Of a stretch of DNA of 42,548 nucleotides, positions 31,263 to 39,780 are shown in pieces. A program made the translations under genes and the position numbers. Within the stretch, counting starts at the first letter, position 1. Each line of letters starts with the position of its first letter. Source of the DNA: Phycisphaerales bacterium. Its GTDB lineage: Bacteria; Planctomycetota; Phycisphaerae; Phycisphaerales; UBA1924. Under the pieces are notes generated by a model. The model did not search any database and was not told the origin of the DNA. It saw only the letters and a program-made list of their open reading frames with translations. Location: positions 1 through 42,548 of the forward strand of contig JALHNL010000019.1 of NCBI GenBank assembly GCA_022843545.1, written 5' to 3'.

Positions 31263-31302
31263 GATCCGTACCGAAGTATACGGATCGCGTTCGGGTTGTC
31301 AA
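31263..31302 (-). promoter_or_regulatory. Promoter with palindromic operator for the 229-aa hypothetical
   Basis: On the reverse strand TTGACA (31302-31297), 16 nt and TATACT (31280-31275) match the consensus at 6 and 5 of 6 positions. GATCCGTA (31263-31270), 8 nt and TACGGATC (31279-31286) form a perfect inverted repeat spanning the -10 box and start site, the position of a repressor operator. Which protein binds is unknown. Confidence 0.65.
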
Positions 31303-31402
31303 GAAATCGGTTAGGGTTGTGGAAGGAATCCACATTTTGGATAGGTCCGCGTTCGGGTGGGGCTCACTTGGCGCTCCGCCCGGGCAGCCGTAGGCTCCGG
31401 GT

Positions 31403-31744
31403 ATGCCTCAGCCGCTGTGTTTGGAGTGGGCGGATTTTGACCGCGAGCCGGACAACGGCGCCGTCCAGGGGCCCACCCGGGACGACGTCCGCTCCATCCT
31501 GGTCCATCTTGACGGTGGCGAGGAGGGGTTTGTGATCCTGTCGGAGGCCGAGGAGCACTACGTGCAGACCGCTTTCCGCGATGGAGACCCGGAGGAGGGG
31601 TTCGTCGTGGAGTATCGCGGCGCTGGGGTGCAGTTTGAACTGGACGAGGGCTTCGTCCCGGTTGAGCGCGTGCTGGCGATCTTCGAGGAGTTCTTCACCA
31701 CCCGCAAGCGGCCGGCGGGCGAGTGGGTGGAGATCGACTTCTAG
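31403..31744 (+). CDS. Small acidic protein, possibly Imm1-like
   Basis: The 113-aa protein is strongly acidic (DREPDNGAVQGPTRDDV...HLDGGEEGFVILSEAEEHY...GVQFELDEGFVPVERVLAIFEEFF) and ends with WVEIDF. The order of a threonine-Asp-Asp helix start, a Leu-rich strand and a closing W-x-x-x-D/F resembles small immunity-type proteins such as Imm1. I can only note the pattern. No toxin gene is adjacent, so an immunity role would be speculative. The short palindrome GCCCCC-AA-GGGGGC follows the stop. No Shine-Dalgarno was seen upstream of the ATG. Confidence 0.6.
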   Translation: MPQPLCLEWADFDREPDNGAVQGPTRDDVRSILVHLDGGEEGFVILSEAEEHYVQTAFRDGDPEEGFVVEYRGAGVQFELDEGFVPVERVLAIFEEFFTTRKRPAGEWVEIDF

Positions 31745-31799
31745 CCCCCAAGGGGGCGTTGCACCGGAACACGCGGGCGCGGGCACCGTACCGTTAGCG

Positions 31800-32975
31800 A
31801 TGCACGCGCTCCCCCTCGTCGCATTTCTCGCGCTGGTGACCCCGCCTTCAGCGGCGCAGGGGCCGGACACGGCCGCCCCGCCATCTCAGGCTGAGCCGGC
31901 GCCCGCACCCGCAGAGGCCGCGCGGCCCGAAGCCAAGCCCGATGAGTCCAAGGCGCTGCGCGATCGCGCCATTCAGGCTGAGAAAGACGCGGGCCAGGAC
32001 GCGAGCAAACTCAACGACGCGCTGAACCTGTACAAGCGGGCGGCCGAGGCCGGCAGCCGCGAGGCCCTGCGCGACGTGGGGCGGTTCTACGACTACGGGC
32101 TTGGGCTTCCGGCGGACCAGGCGGAGGCGGCGTCGTGGTACCGGCGCGCGGCCGAGGCGAACGTGGCGCTGGGGCTTGAGGACTGGGCGCGATGCCTGGA
32201 AATCGGGCTGGGCGTGACCGCCGACGCGAAGGCGGCGTTCACGGTGCGCCAGCGCGCGGCCGATCTGGGCGTGGCGGCGGCCTGGAACAACCTCGGCATC
32301 ATGTACCAGGCGGGGCGAGGCACGGATAAGAGCGAGGAGCGTGCGCTCGTCTGCTTCCGGCGCGGTGCCGAACTGGGCGACGTGGGCGCGATGGCCAACT
32401 ACGGGCTGTGCCTGGAGCGCGGCGTGGGCGGGCCGCCCGACGCAAAGGAAGCCGCGCGGTGGTACGCGAAGGCCGCGGACGCCGGCTCGGTCCGTGCCGC
32501 GTTCAACCTCGGCAATCTCTACAGCGACGGAGTGGGGGTGAACCAGGACGCGGCGCTGGCGGCGAAGTGGTGGGGCACCGCGGCCGACGCGGGGCATGCG
32601 GGTGCGATGGCGAACCTCGCGCTGGCGTACCTCAATGGCTCGGGCGTGGCGGCCGACGAGAACAAGGCCCTGACCCTTTACCGCAAGGCGGCGGAGGCCG
32701 GCGCGCCCTCGGGCATGTCGGGCGTCGGGTTCTTCTACCTCCAGGGCAAGGGGGGGCTGAATCGCGACCCGCTGCAGGCAGCCGAGTGGTTCCAGAAGGC
32801 GGTGGATGCCGGCTCGGCGATCGCCGCGTACAACCTGGCGGTGCTCTACGAGACGGGCGACGGCGTGGTCGCCGATCAGCAGAAGGCGACGGACCTCTAC
32901 AAGCTCGCCGCCCAAAGAGGGGACTCCGAGGCCCAGCAGTGGTTGGCCGAGCGGGGCATCTCGTGGCGGCCCTGA
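31800..32975 (+). CDS. Exported Sel1-like repeat protein
   Basis: The 391-aa protein starts with a short signal peptide (MHALPLVAFLALVTPPSAAQ) and a Pro/Ala/Glu-rich linker. From about residue 80 to the end it is a run of eight or so Sel1-type (TPR-like) repeats of about 36 residues. Examples are AASWYRRAAEANVALGLEDWA, AARWYAKAADAGSVRAAFNLG and ALTLYRKAAEAGAPSGMSGVG, each with the A-x-x-x-G-x-x-A-x-x-x-L-G-x-x-Y pattern. Such solenoids mediate protein-protein contacts, often at the cell envelope. The start ATG is the one giving the signal peptide; longer frames lack one. Partners are unknown. Confidence 0.85.
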   Translation: MHALPLVAFLALVTPPSAAQGPDTAAPPSQAEPAPAPAEAARPEAKPDESKALRDRAIQAEKDAGQDASKLNDALNLYKRAAEAGSREALRDVGRFYDYGLGLPADQAEAASWYRRAAEANVALGLEDWARCLEIGLGVTADAKAAFTVRQRAADLGVAAAWNNLGIMYQAGRGTDKSEERALVCFRRGAELGDVGAMANYGLCLERGVGGPPDAKEAARWYAKAADAGSVRAAFNLGNLYSDGVGVNQDAALAAKWWGTAADAGHAGAMANLALAYLNGSGVAADENKALTLYRKAAEAGAPSGMSGVGFFYLQGKGGLNRDPLQAAEWFQKAVDAGSAIAAYNLAVLYETGDGVVADQQKATDLYKLAAQRGDSEAQQWLAERGISWRP

Positions 32976-33114
32976 GCCCTCTTGGTGAGGGTCTGGGCTA
33001 AGTGTTTCAACTGTATTCTGGAGTTCAGTGTCGCTTGATGCCCGTTGTTGCTCAAGCCGCTGGAACCCCCCGCGCTTTCCGGCCATATTTCTAACAGAAG
33101 CCGGTGTGCGCGAT

Positions 33115-33134
33115 CGCCGAAGACTCCTTCGGCG
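33115..33134 (+). promoter_or_regulatory. Leader hairpin upstream of the multihaem cytochrome gene
   Basis: CGCCGAAG (33115-33122), a 4-nt loop ACTC and CTTCGGCG (33127-33134) make a perfect 8-bp stem 53 nt before the ATG. It lies in a 212-bp gap after the Sel1 gene. It may be an mRNA leader element or an attenuator; no T-run follows. Confidence 0.45.
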
Positions 33135-33187
33135 GGCCGCGTCGGGGCGGGGCCGGCATGTTCTGGGGGCAGAGGAAGGAAGAGCAC

Positions 33188-35317
33188 ATGGGTCGGAAGG
33201 GCGCTTGCGCGGTCGTGGCTTCGGTGGCGATGCTGTCCCTAGGGACAGGGGCGATGGCCCAGCCGCGGGTCCCCACCTCGGTGCCGGACTTCTACTTCCA
33301 CGGCACGCAGCCGGGCACGCTGACCCAGGAAATGGTGGACCCGCAGACGTGCGGGCTGTGCCACACGGACTACATCGGGCAGTCCCCCGACAAGTACACG
33401 ATGCCGTACGGGCGGTGGATCGAGTCGATGATGGCGCACGCGTATCACGACCCGGTCTTCCACGCCGCGCTGGACGTGGCGGAGAAGGACGCTTCGGGCG
33501 CGACCGACGCGTGCATCCGCTGCCATGCGCCGGCGGGCTGGGTGTCCAACCGCGGGCCGACCCGGCCGGTGGGCAATCCTCAGCCCTTCCAGCCGCAGGA
33601 CAACTTCGGCATCTCCTGCTCGGTTTGCCACCGGATGGTGGACCCGATCGAGCGCGTTCCCGCGCCGACGGCGGGTACTGACGGGACCTTCACCGCGACG
33701 ACCGACCGCGAGATTCTCGAAGCGCTGGGCGTGAACCGCCCGCCGAACTTCGCCAACGGCGGCCCGACGGCCGCGAACACGTTTGTGCTGGACCCCGAAG
33801 ACCGCCGGCGCGGGCCGTTTGACCTGGGCTTCATGCCCTATCACAACTGGCTGCAGTCGGATTTCCACATGACGGCTCGACTGTGCGCCGCCTGCCACGA
33901 CGTGAGCAACCCGGCATATGTCCGCCAGCCCGACGACACCTACGCCCTCAGCCCGCTGAACCAGCCTCACCCCACGGGCAACAAGTACGAGATGTACCCG
34001 CTGGACCGGACGTTCTCGGAGTGGCTGATGTCGTCGTTTGCGCAGGGCCCGGTGACGCTGACGGTTCCCAACCCCAACGGCGAGCCGGGCGAAGTGGGGC
34101 GGTACGCCTTCGACGGGGTGACCGAGACGGACGACGGCTCGGCGCTGGTGATCTTCAACGCGGCGACGTCGTACCAGAGTTGCCAGGACTGCCACCAGCC
34201 GCGAGCGGAAGGTCCGGGGTGCGCGCTGGGCGTGCCGCCGCGCTCGGTGCCGGTGCACAACTTCTCCGGTGCCAATAGCTGGGTGATCCGCTCGGTGTTC
34301 GATCTGTACGGGTTTGACAGCGGGCTGTCCGACGTGTCGCAGGTCGAGAACTCGGTGAAGCGCAACGTCGCGATGCTGAACAAGGGCGCGGATCTGTCCG
34401 CCGCCCGCGTGGGCTCCGACATGAACGTCCGCATCATCAACCAGACGGGGCACAAGCTCCCCACCGGCTATTCCGAGGGCCGGCGGATGTGGATCAACGT
34501 GAAGTTCTTCGGCGAGGGCGGTGCGCTCATCGACGAGCGCGGGGAGTACAACCTCACCACCGCCGACCTGAACGAGGGTGACACCAAGGTCTATGAAGTG
34601 AAGCACGGGGTGGACAACAACGTGGCGGCTTACCTCGCGCTGCGGGCCCTGGAGACGGGCAACCCCGCTCTGGCTCTGCCCGCGGGCGTGGGCTTCCACC
34701 TCGACATCAACAACAAGGTGTTCTTCGACAACCGCATCCCGCCGCGAGGGTTCACCAACGCGGCGTTCACGGCGGTGCAGTCGCCGGTGATCGGGTACAC
34801 CTACGCCGACGGGCAGTACTGGGACGACACGCTGTTCGCGATCCCGCCGGGGGCGCGCCGGGCGGAGGTGCGGCTGTTCCACCAGACCACGACCAAGGCT
34901 TACGCCGAGTTCCTGCGTGACAACGCGGTGAACGTGAGCACGGTGGTGCCGCAGCCCACGCCCCCGCCGCCCGCGCCGCTGCCCATCGGCCAGGTGGTCT
35001 ATCAGCAGTGGGAGAAGTTCGGCAAGAGCGAGCCGGTGCAGATGGGCTTCGCGGTGCTTGACCTGGGCGCGTGCAACCGGGCGGACGTGACGGACATCGG
35101 CGACACCGGGGCGGGCCCGGACGGCCAGCTCACTGTGGACGACATCATCGCCTTTGTGAACACGTTCGGCGACTCGGTGGGCTGCCCGGGCGTGCCGAAT
35201 GTGGCCTGCAACCTGGCGGATATCACGGACATCGGGGATACCGGTTCGGGCCCGGACGGGCAGCTCACGGTGGACGACATCATCGCGTTCGTGAACTCGT
35301 TCGGGGATGGCTGCTGA
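33188..35317 (+). CDS. Exported five-haem c-type cytochrome with doubled dockerin-like C-terminus
   Basis: The 709-aa protein has a signal peptide ending at GAMAQ (residue 25) and five CxxCH haem-attachment motifs: CGLCH (55), CIRCH (109), CSVCH (144), CAACH (233) and CQDCH (332). It resembles the cytochrome c-554-like multihaem proteins common in Planctomycetes. A beta-rich region of about 290 residues follows, with no further haem sites ([28 protein letters not shown]). The last 80 residues are the same two-unit calcium-loop-like module as in the lectin-like protein. Electron transfer outside the cytoplasm is inferred. Partners are unknown; no oxidase or quinol dehydrogenase gene is adjacent. 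ATG 33188 has GGAAG upstream. Confidence 0.88.
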   Translation: MGRKGACAVVASVAMLSLGTGAMAQPRVPTSVPDFYFHGTQPGTLTQEMVDPQTCGLCHTDYIGQSPDKYTMPYGRWIESMMAHAYHDPVFHAALDVAEKDASGATDACIRCHAPAGWVSNRGPTRPVGNPQPFQPQDNFGISCSVCHRMVDPIERVPAPTAGTDGTFTATTDREILEALGVNRPPNFANGGPTAANTFVLDPEDRRRGPFDLGFMPYHNWLQSDFHMTARLCAACHDVSNPAYVRQPDDTYALSPLNQPHPTGNKYEMYPLDRTFSEWLMSSFAQGPVTLTVPNPNGEPGEVGRYAFDGVTETDDGSALVIFNAATSYQSCQDCHQPRAEGPGCALGVPPRSVPVHNFSGANSWVIRSVFDLYGFDSGLSDVSQVENSVKRNVAMLNKGADLSAARVGSDMNVRIINQTGHKLPTGYSEGRRMWINVKFFGEGGALIDERGEYNLTTADLNEGDTKVYEVKHGVDNNVAAYLALRALETGNPALALPAGVGFHLDINNKVFFDNRIPPRGFTNAAFTAVQSPVIGYTYADGQYWDDTLFAIPPGARRAEVRLFHQTTTKAYAEFLRDNAVNVSTVVPQPTPPPPAPLPIGQVVYQQWEKFGKSEPVQMGFAVLDLGACNRADVTDIGDTGAGPDGQLTVDDIIAFVNTFGDSVGCPGVPNVACNLADITDIGDTGSGPDGQLTVDDIIAFVNSFGDGC

Positions 35318-35342
35318 GACACCGAACGGATTAGTAACTGGA

Positions 35343-35410
35343 CGGTTTATTCACAAACCGCCGCATCCCTTGATTTCGGCGTGGCGGATAGGCCGATATC
35401 GTGCCATAAT
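35343..35410 (+). promoter_or_regulatory. Hairpin and extended -10 promoter upstream of the prepilin-like gene
   Basis: CGGTTT-ATTCAC-AAACCG (35343-35360) is a 6-bp hairpin 26 nt after the cytochrome stop and may mark that transcript's end. Downstream, TGC-CATAAT (35402-35410) fits an extended -10 promoter, with no clear -35. It would begin the prepilin-like transcript about 75 nt before its ATG. Confidence 0.4.
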
Positions 35411-35489
35411 GGGTGCATACCCGGGGGTTCTCTCCGGGTGGCCGAGCCGTTCGTGTTCGAGCCAGAGGGGTGATTCAGGAGACGGAAAA

Positions 35490-36575
35490 ATGACGCTTCG
35501 TCGTGGTTCGGGGTTCACGTTGATCGAACTGTTGGTGGTCATCGCGATCATCTCGCTCTTGGTGGCGATCCTGCTGCCGTCGCTGGCCGAGGCCCGGCGC
35601 GTGGCGCGGCACACGCTGTGCAAGAACAGCAACAAGCAGTACTCGGTGGGCGCGGCCAACTACGGCACCGACTTCAAGGAGTCGCTGTACTCCTTCACCT
35701 GGAGCGGCGGCCTGACGAACGTGGCGCAGATCTCGAATCTGATCGCCGAGGCCGCCGGTCTGGGCATCACGATCACCAACATCCCCGACGACATCGACGC
35801 GGCGCATTACCAGGCCCGGGTGATCGTCACGCGGCGATCGCGGAACTACACCATGCCCGACCAGGGCCGCTGGATTCCGCACGTTCTGTACAACCACCTG
35901 GTGCTGCTGGACTACTGGCAGGCCCGGTTGCCCGACCCGGTGATTCTGTGCCCTGAAGACAAGTTCCGCCAGGACCTCTTCCAGATCACCGTGGGCACCT
36001 CGGTCACCGCCGCTCAGACCTGGCTCAATCAGCGCGGCATCGCGGCCCCTCCCAGCACCCGCTTCATGTTCTCCTCGTCCTACCAGCAGCCTTCGGCGAT
36101 CTACGCCCCCGACCGGGAGTCTGTCCGCGGCGGACAGGCGCGGCAGGCCAACGGCTCGCATCGAATCTATGACGTGCGCGGCGGGCGGCCGACCTATCCC
36201 GACTACGTGCTGGGCAAGCGACTGCTCTCCCAGGTTCGCTTCCCGTCACAGAAGGTGTACCTGCACGAGGATGAAGGCCGGCACTACAGCCGGACGAGGC
36301 TCCCGATGTTCTACGGCGGGGCGAAGCTGGAACTGCTGTTCATGGACGGGTCTTCGAACTTCGTGACCGTGGCCGACATCAACCCCGGCGCGTACTGGCC
36401 GGCGACGAACAACACCTTCATCGCGGCCACCGTGGACTACGACCCGGACCCGACGTACAACGACGCGGCGTGGCCCGGGCGTGCTCCCAACACCGTGGTC
36501 AACGACGTTCCGGGTCGCATGCGCTGGACCAAGCGCGGCCTGCAGGGCATCGACGTGGGCGGTCGCGAGCCGTAA
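35490..36575 (+). CDS. Prepilin-like type II/IV pseudopilin-family protein
   Basis: The 361-aa protein starts with a basic N-tail and the class III prepilin signal [20 protein letters not shown] (residues 4-23). Cleavage would occur before Phe9, with Glu13 at position 5 of the mature helix. Planctomycetes encode many such proteins with a prepilin start and a large soluble domain. Here it is beta-rich with Tyr/Arg-rich segments ([39 protein letters not shown], which resembles the display-field segment of the family). Assembly into a pseudopilus or surface display is possible; the role is unknown. The Shine-Dalgarno AGGAG lies 8 nt upstream, and a strong terminator follows 33 nt after the stop. 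Confidence 0.88.
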   Translation: MTLRRGSGFTLIELLVVIAIISLLVAILLPSLAEARRVARHTLCKNSNKQYSVGAANYGTDFKESLYSFTWSGGLTNVAQISNLIAEAAGLGITITNIPDDIDAAHYQARVIVTRRSRNYTMPDQGRWIPHVLYNHLVLLDYWQARLPDPVILCPEDKFRQDLFQITVGTSVTAAQTWLNQRGIAAPPSTRFMFSSSYQQPSAIYAPDRESVRGGQARQANGSHRIYDVRGGRPTYPDYVLGKRLLSQVRFPSQKVYLHEDEGRHYSRTRLPMFYGGAKLELLFMDGSSNFVTVADINPGAYWPATNNTFIAATVDYDPDPTYNDAAWPGRAPNTVVNDVPGRMRWTKRGLQGIDVGGREP

Positions 36576-36608
36576 GGCCGCGGCCAGCTTGCCGACCAAG
36601 CCTTCTTG

Positions 36609-36635
36609 AACGCACGCTTTCGGGCGTGCGTTTTT
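36609..36635 (+). terminator. Classical intrinsic terminator of the prepilin-like gene
   Basis: AACGCACGC (36609-36617), the 6-nt loop TTTCGG and GCGTGCGTT (36624-36632) form a perfect 9-bp stem running into TTTTTCTTT. It is the clearest intrinsic terminator in the window, and lies 41 bp from the stop of the convergent ispH gene. Confidence 0.92.
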
Positions 36636-36672
36636 CTTTGGGTATGGGCGCGGCGAACGAGGCTCCGCGCGG

Positions 36673-37740
36673 TCAGCTATTCACGCTCACGGTGAGCGAC
36701 ACGCGGGTGGCGGGCGCGCCGTACATGTCCTCGGTGATTTCCCAGTTGCCCACGCGGATCTTGCGGCCTTCGGGGTCGATGCCCTTTTCGCGCATCAGCC
36801 GCTTGAGCGTGGCGGGGAGCGCGAACTCCACGTCCTCGGGCACGATGTCGCGCTGCTCGAGTTTGCCGCCGTACTTGCTGAGCAGGGTCTTGCAGATCTC
36901 GGCGACGAGGTCCTCGGGGGCGCTGGCGCCGGCGGTGAGCAGGACGGTGGCGTCGCGGCCCGAGCCGGGGGTGGCGGCGAACCACTCGTCGCGCAGTTCG
37001 GTGACGTCGTCAAGCAAGTAGGCCTTGACGCCCACGTTCTGGCTGATCTCGGTGAGGCGGACGGAGTTCGACGAGTTCTTGCTGCCCACGACCAGCACCA
37101 CGTCGCACTCGGGCGCGATCTGGCGGACGGCGTGCTGGCGGTTGGTGGTGGCGTAGCAGATGTCGGACCCGGGCGGGTCCTTGATGTTGGGGAAGGCCTT
37201 CTTCAGGGCGTTGATGATGACCGCCGCGTCGTCGGTGCTGAGCGTGGTCTGCGTGAGGTAGACGAGCTTGTTGGGGTCCTTGATGTGGAGCCCGGGGATG
37301 TCGTCGGGGCTTTCGACGACCTGGGTGGCCTCGGGCGCCTCACCGCGGGTGCCCACGACTTCCTGGTGATCTTCGTGCCCGATGAGCAGGATCTGGTACC
37401 CCTGCTTGGCGTAGCGGATGGCCTCGCTGTGGACCTTGGTCACCAGGGGGCAAGTGGCGTCAACCGCGGTGAAGTTGCGGGTGCGGGCCAGCTCGCGGAC
37501 GGCGGGGCTCACGCCGTGGGCGCTGAAGACCACGATGGAGCCCTCGGGCACCTCGTTGAGGTCTTCGACGAAGATGGCCCCGCGGTCGATGAAGCGCTGG
37601 ACGACGTGCTTGTTGTGCACGATCTCGTGGTAGACGTAGATCGGCACGTCTTTGCACAGGCGGAGCAGTTCGTCGACCACGTCGACCGCCATGTGGACGC
37701 CGGCGCAGAAACCGCGGGGATTGGCGAGGATGATCTTCAT
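36673..37740 (-). CDS. ispH: 4-hydroxy-3-methylbut-2-enyl diphosphate reductase
   Basis: Last step of the MEP pathway, producing IPP and DMAPP for isoprenoid synthesis with a Fe-S cluster. All three cluster cysteines are present: Cys12 (RGFCAGV), Cys97 (DATCPLVTKVH) and Cys195 (SDICYATTNRQ). The catalytic-region motifs HEIVHNKHVV, FSAHGVSP, GHEDHQEVVGTRGE and VGSKNSSNSVRL are intact. At 355 aa it is longer than E. coli IspH (316), with a C-terminal extension ending in SLTVSVNS. It is the second gene of a reverse pair with the exported hypothetical, 50 nt away. The IPP produced feeds the squalene-synthesis genes hpnC/hpnD about 1-2 kb away on the other strand. Confidence 0.96.
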   Translation of the reverse strand: MKIILANPRGFCAGVHMAVDVVDELLRLCKDVPIYVYHEIVHNKHVVQRFIDRGAIFVEDLNEVPEGSIVVFSAHGVSPAVRELARTRNFTAVDATCPLVTKVHSEAIRYAKQGYQILLIGHEDHQEVVGTRGEAPEATQVVESPDDIPGLHIKDPNKLVYLTQTTLSTDDAAVIINALKKAFPNIKDPPGSDICYATTNRQHAVRQIAPECDVVLVVGSKNSSNSVRLTEISQNVGVKAYLLDDVTELRDEWFAATPGSGRDATVLLTAGASAPEDLVAEICKTLLSKYGGKLEQRDIVPEDVEFALPATLKRLMREKGIDPEGRKIRVGNWEITEDMYGAPATRVSLTVSVNS

Positions 37741-37790
37741 CGTGGCAGGAGTTTAGACGGGCCGGGGTGGGTTCTCCGAGGGGAGGCGGA

Positions 37791-38657
37791 TCACTTCGCC
37801 GACCACGAATCCACCGCGAGTTGCACCCGGCCGGGGCGGTTTACCTCGCCGTCGGAGAGGCCGGGATCGGCCCGGAGGATGGTCACCCCTTGGGCCTGAA
37901 GGGTGAGCAGGGTGTCCTTCATGGTGGGGTCGAGCAGTTCGATCGTCATGGAGCGGGGGTTGGCTTTGCCCGAGACGGCCTCGGCATGCCAGGCGAGCCA
38001 GGCATCAAAGTCGGTCATGCTCACTTCCAGCTCCAGGGTGTCGCAGGCCCAGGCGCCGGACTTGTCGTCGCGTCTTCCCCCGATCCCTCCGATCTCGGAG
38101 ATTCGCTGGGTGGGGAGGGAGTCGAGCTTAACGCGGAAGTTCGAGCTCTGCATGGCCTTGGTCTTCGCGTTTGCCGCGCCGGCGACCTTGCCCTTGCCTT
38201 TCGTCCACTGGCTGCGCGAGGGGGCCAGGGTGACTTCGACCGTCGCCGGGCGCCTCTCGGTGACGTCGAGCGGGCCGACGTGGAGTCGGGTCACCGCGGC
38301 CTGTTCGATGGTCAGGGTGTACTGGGCGTTGCCGCTCAAGTCCGTCTGTGTGACCGTGCCGTTGGCGACCTGGCTTCCGCCGCGCAGGGCGGTGTTGAGC
38401 CACGCGAGCCCGGCGGGATCGGCGACGAGGGCGCTGAGGTCGGCCGAAACTCGGAGCGGGTCGATCTTGACGCCGGCCTTGCCCTGGATGACGGCGCCGC
38501 CGCCGTCGGCCTCGAGCAGGCGCACCGAGGGCGCCGCGTCGAACTTGGCGACGATCTCACCCATGCCGGCAGAACCTCTGCTCGGCGGGCGCGAGGCCAG
38601 CAGAGTTGCGGAAAGGCCCAGGGCGGCCACAACGGTCAGGGTGGTGAGTCTTGTCAT
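37791..38657 (-). CDS. Exported hypothetical protein, 288 aa, beta-rich
   Basis: A signal peptide (MTRLTTLTVVAALGLSATLL) is followed by a polar, probably mostly beta-stranded protein (VSADLSALVADPAGLAWLNTAL, YTLTIEQAAVTRLHVGPLDV). The C-terminal third (LELEVSMTDFDAWLAWHAEAVSGKANPRSM, then ELLDPTMKDTLLTLQAQGVT and VQLAVDSWSAK) loosely recalls the tail-tube (gp19/Hcp-like) pattern, but this is a weak resemblance only. A -10-like TATTCT (38669-38664) ends only 6 nt before ATG 38657, so the mRNA may be leaderless. It precedes ispH on the same strand. The function is unknown. Confidence 0.68.
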   Translation of the reverse strand: MTRLTTLTVVAALGLSATLLASRPPSRGSAGMGEIVAKFDAAPSVRLLEADGGGAVIQGKAGVKIDPLRVSADLSALVADPAGLAWLNTALRGGSQVANGTVTQTDLSGNAQYTLTIEQAAVTRLHVGPLDVTERRPATVEVTLAPSRSQWTKGKGKVAGAANAKTKAMQSSNFRVKLDSLPTQRISEIGGIGGRRDDKSGAWACDTLELEVSMTDFDAWLAWHAEAVSGKANPRSMTIELLDPTMKDTLLTLQAQGVTILRADPGLSDGEVNRPGRVQLAVDSWSAK

Positions 38658-38730
38658 GCTTGTAGAATACCGTGGCCGGGCCCCGGCCTGCGCGCCGCCG
38701 GGGTCACCCCCGTACACTCTGCCCCTAGGC

Positions 38731-39780
38731 ATGTCCTCAGCCGCCGCACAGATCGATCCCGCTTTGCCGCCCATCCGGCTGGCGGAGCGTTTTGGCCCCG
38801 GGGCGGCTTCGCCCGAAGCGGTGGGTGAGGTGGCGGCGCGGGAGTATGTTCGCGGGCTGACGACCTCGCACTACGAGAACTTCTCGGTGCTCAGCCGGCT
38901 GGTGCCGGAGCGGCTCCGCGAGCCGTTTGCGGCGGTGTACGCGTTTTGCCGGTGGGCGGACGATCTGGGCGACGAGACGGGCCGCGACGAGGCGGCGCGT
39001 TCGCGTTCGATGGCCCTGCTGGATGAGTGGCACGGGATGCTGGAGCGGATGTACCGCGGGGACGCGGCGCACCCGGTGTACGTGGCGCTGGCGCCGGTGG
39101 TGCGTCAGTTTGACCTGCCCATGCGGCCATTCGCCGACCTGATCGACGCCTTCAAGCAGGATCAGCGGGTGACGCGGTACCAGACGTGGGACCAGGTGGT
39201 GGATTACTGCAAGCGATCAGCCGACCCGGTGGGGCGGCTGGTGCTGATGCTCGCGGGCTATCGCGAGGATGACCCGGCGAACGCGGAGCGGTTCCGCCGG
39301 TCCGATGCCACCTGCACCGCCCTTCAACTCACGAACTTCTGGCAGGATGTTCGGCGCGACCTGGTGGATCGCGACCGGGTGTATGTGCCCGAGCGCGACA
39401 CGGGCGTGACGGCCGACATGCTCCGCGACTGGATGAACCGTCCGGACGATCCGGCCGCTCGGCTGGCGTACATCCGGGCGTTGCGCCCGCTGGTGGATCG
39501 CACGTGGGACCTGTTCCGCGAGGGCGAGCCGCTGCCGGCGAGCCTGAACTCGGACATTCGCCCGGTGGTCCGGCTGTTCTGGCAGGGCGGGGTGGCGGTG
39601 CTTTCGGCGGTGGAGCGCACGGGCTGCACCACGCTGTGGCAGCGCCCGCGATTGACGAAATTCAAGAAGGCCTCGCTGGTGGCCCGGGCCATGATCGGCC
39701 GCTGGCTGGGCGGGTCGTCCTCGGCGGTCCCGGCTCCGGGTTCGCCCGCGCGGCTCTCCGCGGGAGGGGCGTCGGCTTGA
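38731..39780 (+). CDS. hpnC: Squalene synthase HpnC (hydroxysqualene-forming step)
   Basis: In bacteria with the HpnCDE pathway, HpnD makes presqualene diphosphate, HpnC converts it to hydroxysqualene and HpnE reduces that to squalene. The 349-aa protein has both Asp-rich motifs of the trans-isoprenyl diphosphate synthase fold: ADDLGDE (about 76-82) and FWQDVRRD (about 203-210). The substrate-entry segments REYVRGLTTSHYENFSVLS and YAFCRWADDL are present. It is divergent from the exported hypothetical, 73 bp away. Its stop overlaps the hpnD TTG start (TTGA), and hpnE is not in this window. Confidence 0.88.
   Translation: MSSAAAQIDPALPPIRLAERFGPGAASPEAVGEVAAREYVRGLTTSHYENFSVLSRLVPERLREPFAAVYAFCRWADDLGDETGRDEAARSRSMALLDEWHGMLERMYRGDAAHPVYVALAPVVRQFDLPMRPFADLIDAFKQDQRVTRYQTWDQVVDYCKRSADPVGRLVLMLAGYREDDPANAERFRRSDATCTALQLTNFWQDVRRDLVDRDRVYVPERDTGVTADMLRDWMNRPDDPAARLAYIRALRPLVDRTWDLFREGEPLPASLNSDIRPVVRLFWQGGVAVLSAVERTGCTTLWQRPRLTKFKKASLVARAMIGRWLGGSSSAVPAPGSPARLSAGGASA

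Noticed and set aside
31403-31744. Part of a toxin-immunity pair
   Set aside because: The Imm1-like pattern is weak and no toxin-like or polymorphic-toxin gene is adjacent. It is kept only as a possible resemblance.
35440-35475. tRNA-like GTTCGAGCC segment before the prepilin-like gene
   Set aside because: No acceptor stem, anticodon arm or D-arm can be built around it; it lies in the gene's leader.
35307-35489. Upstream extension of the prepilin-like frame
   Set aside because: The prepilin signal and the AGGAG Shine-Dalgarno both fix the start at 35490. The extension would place 60 residues before the prepilin peptide.
37903-38730. Long forward open extension upstream of hpnC
   Set aside because: It lies opposite the exported hypothetical gene, and the protein it would add has Ser/Arg-rich shadow composition. 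HpnC homology begins just after ATG 38731.
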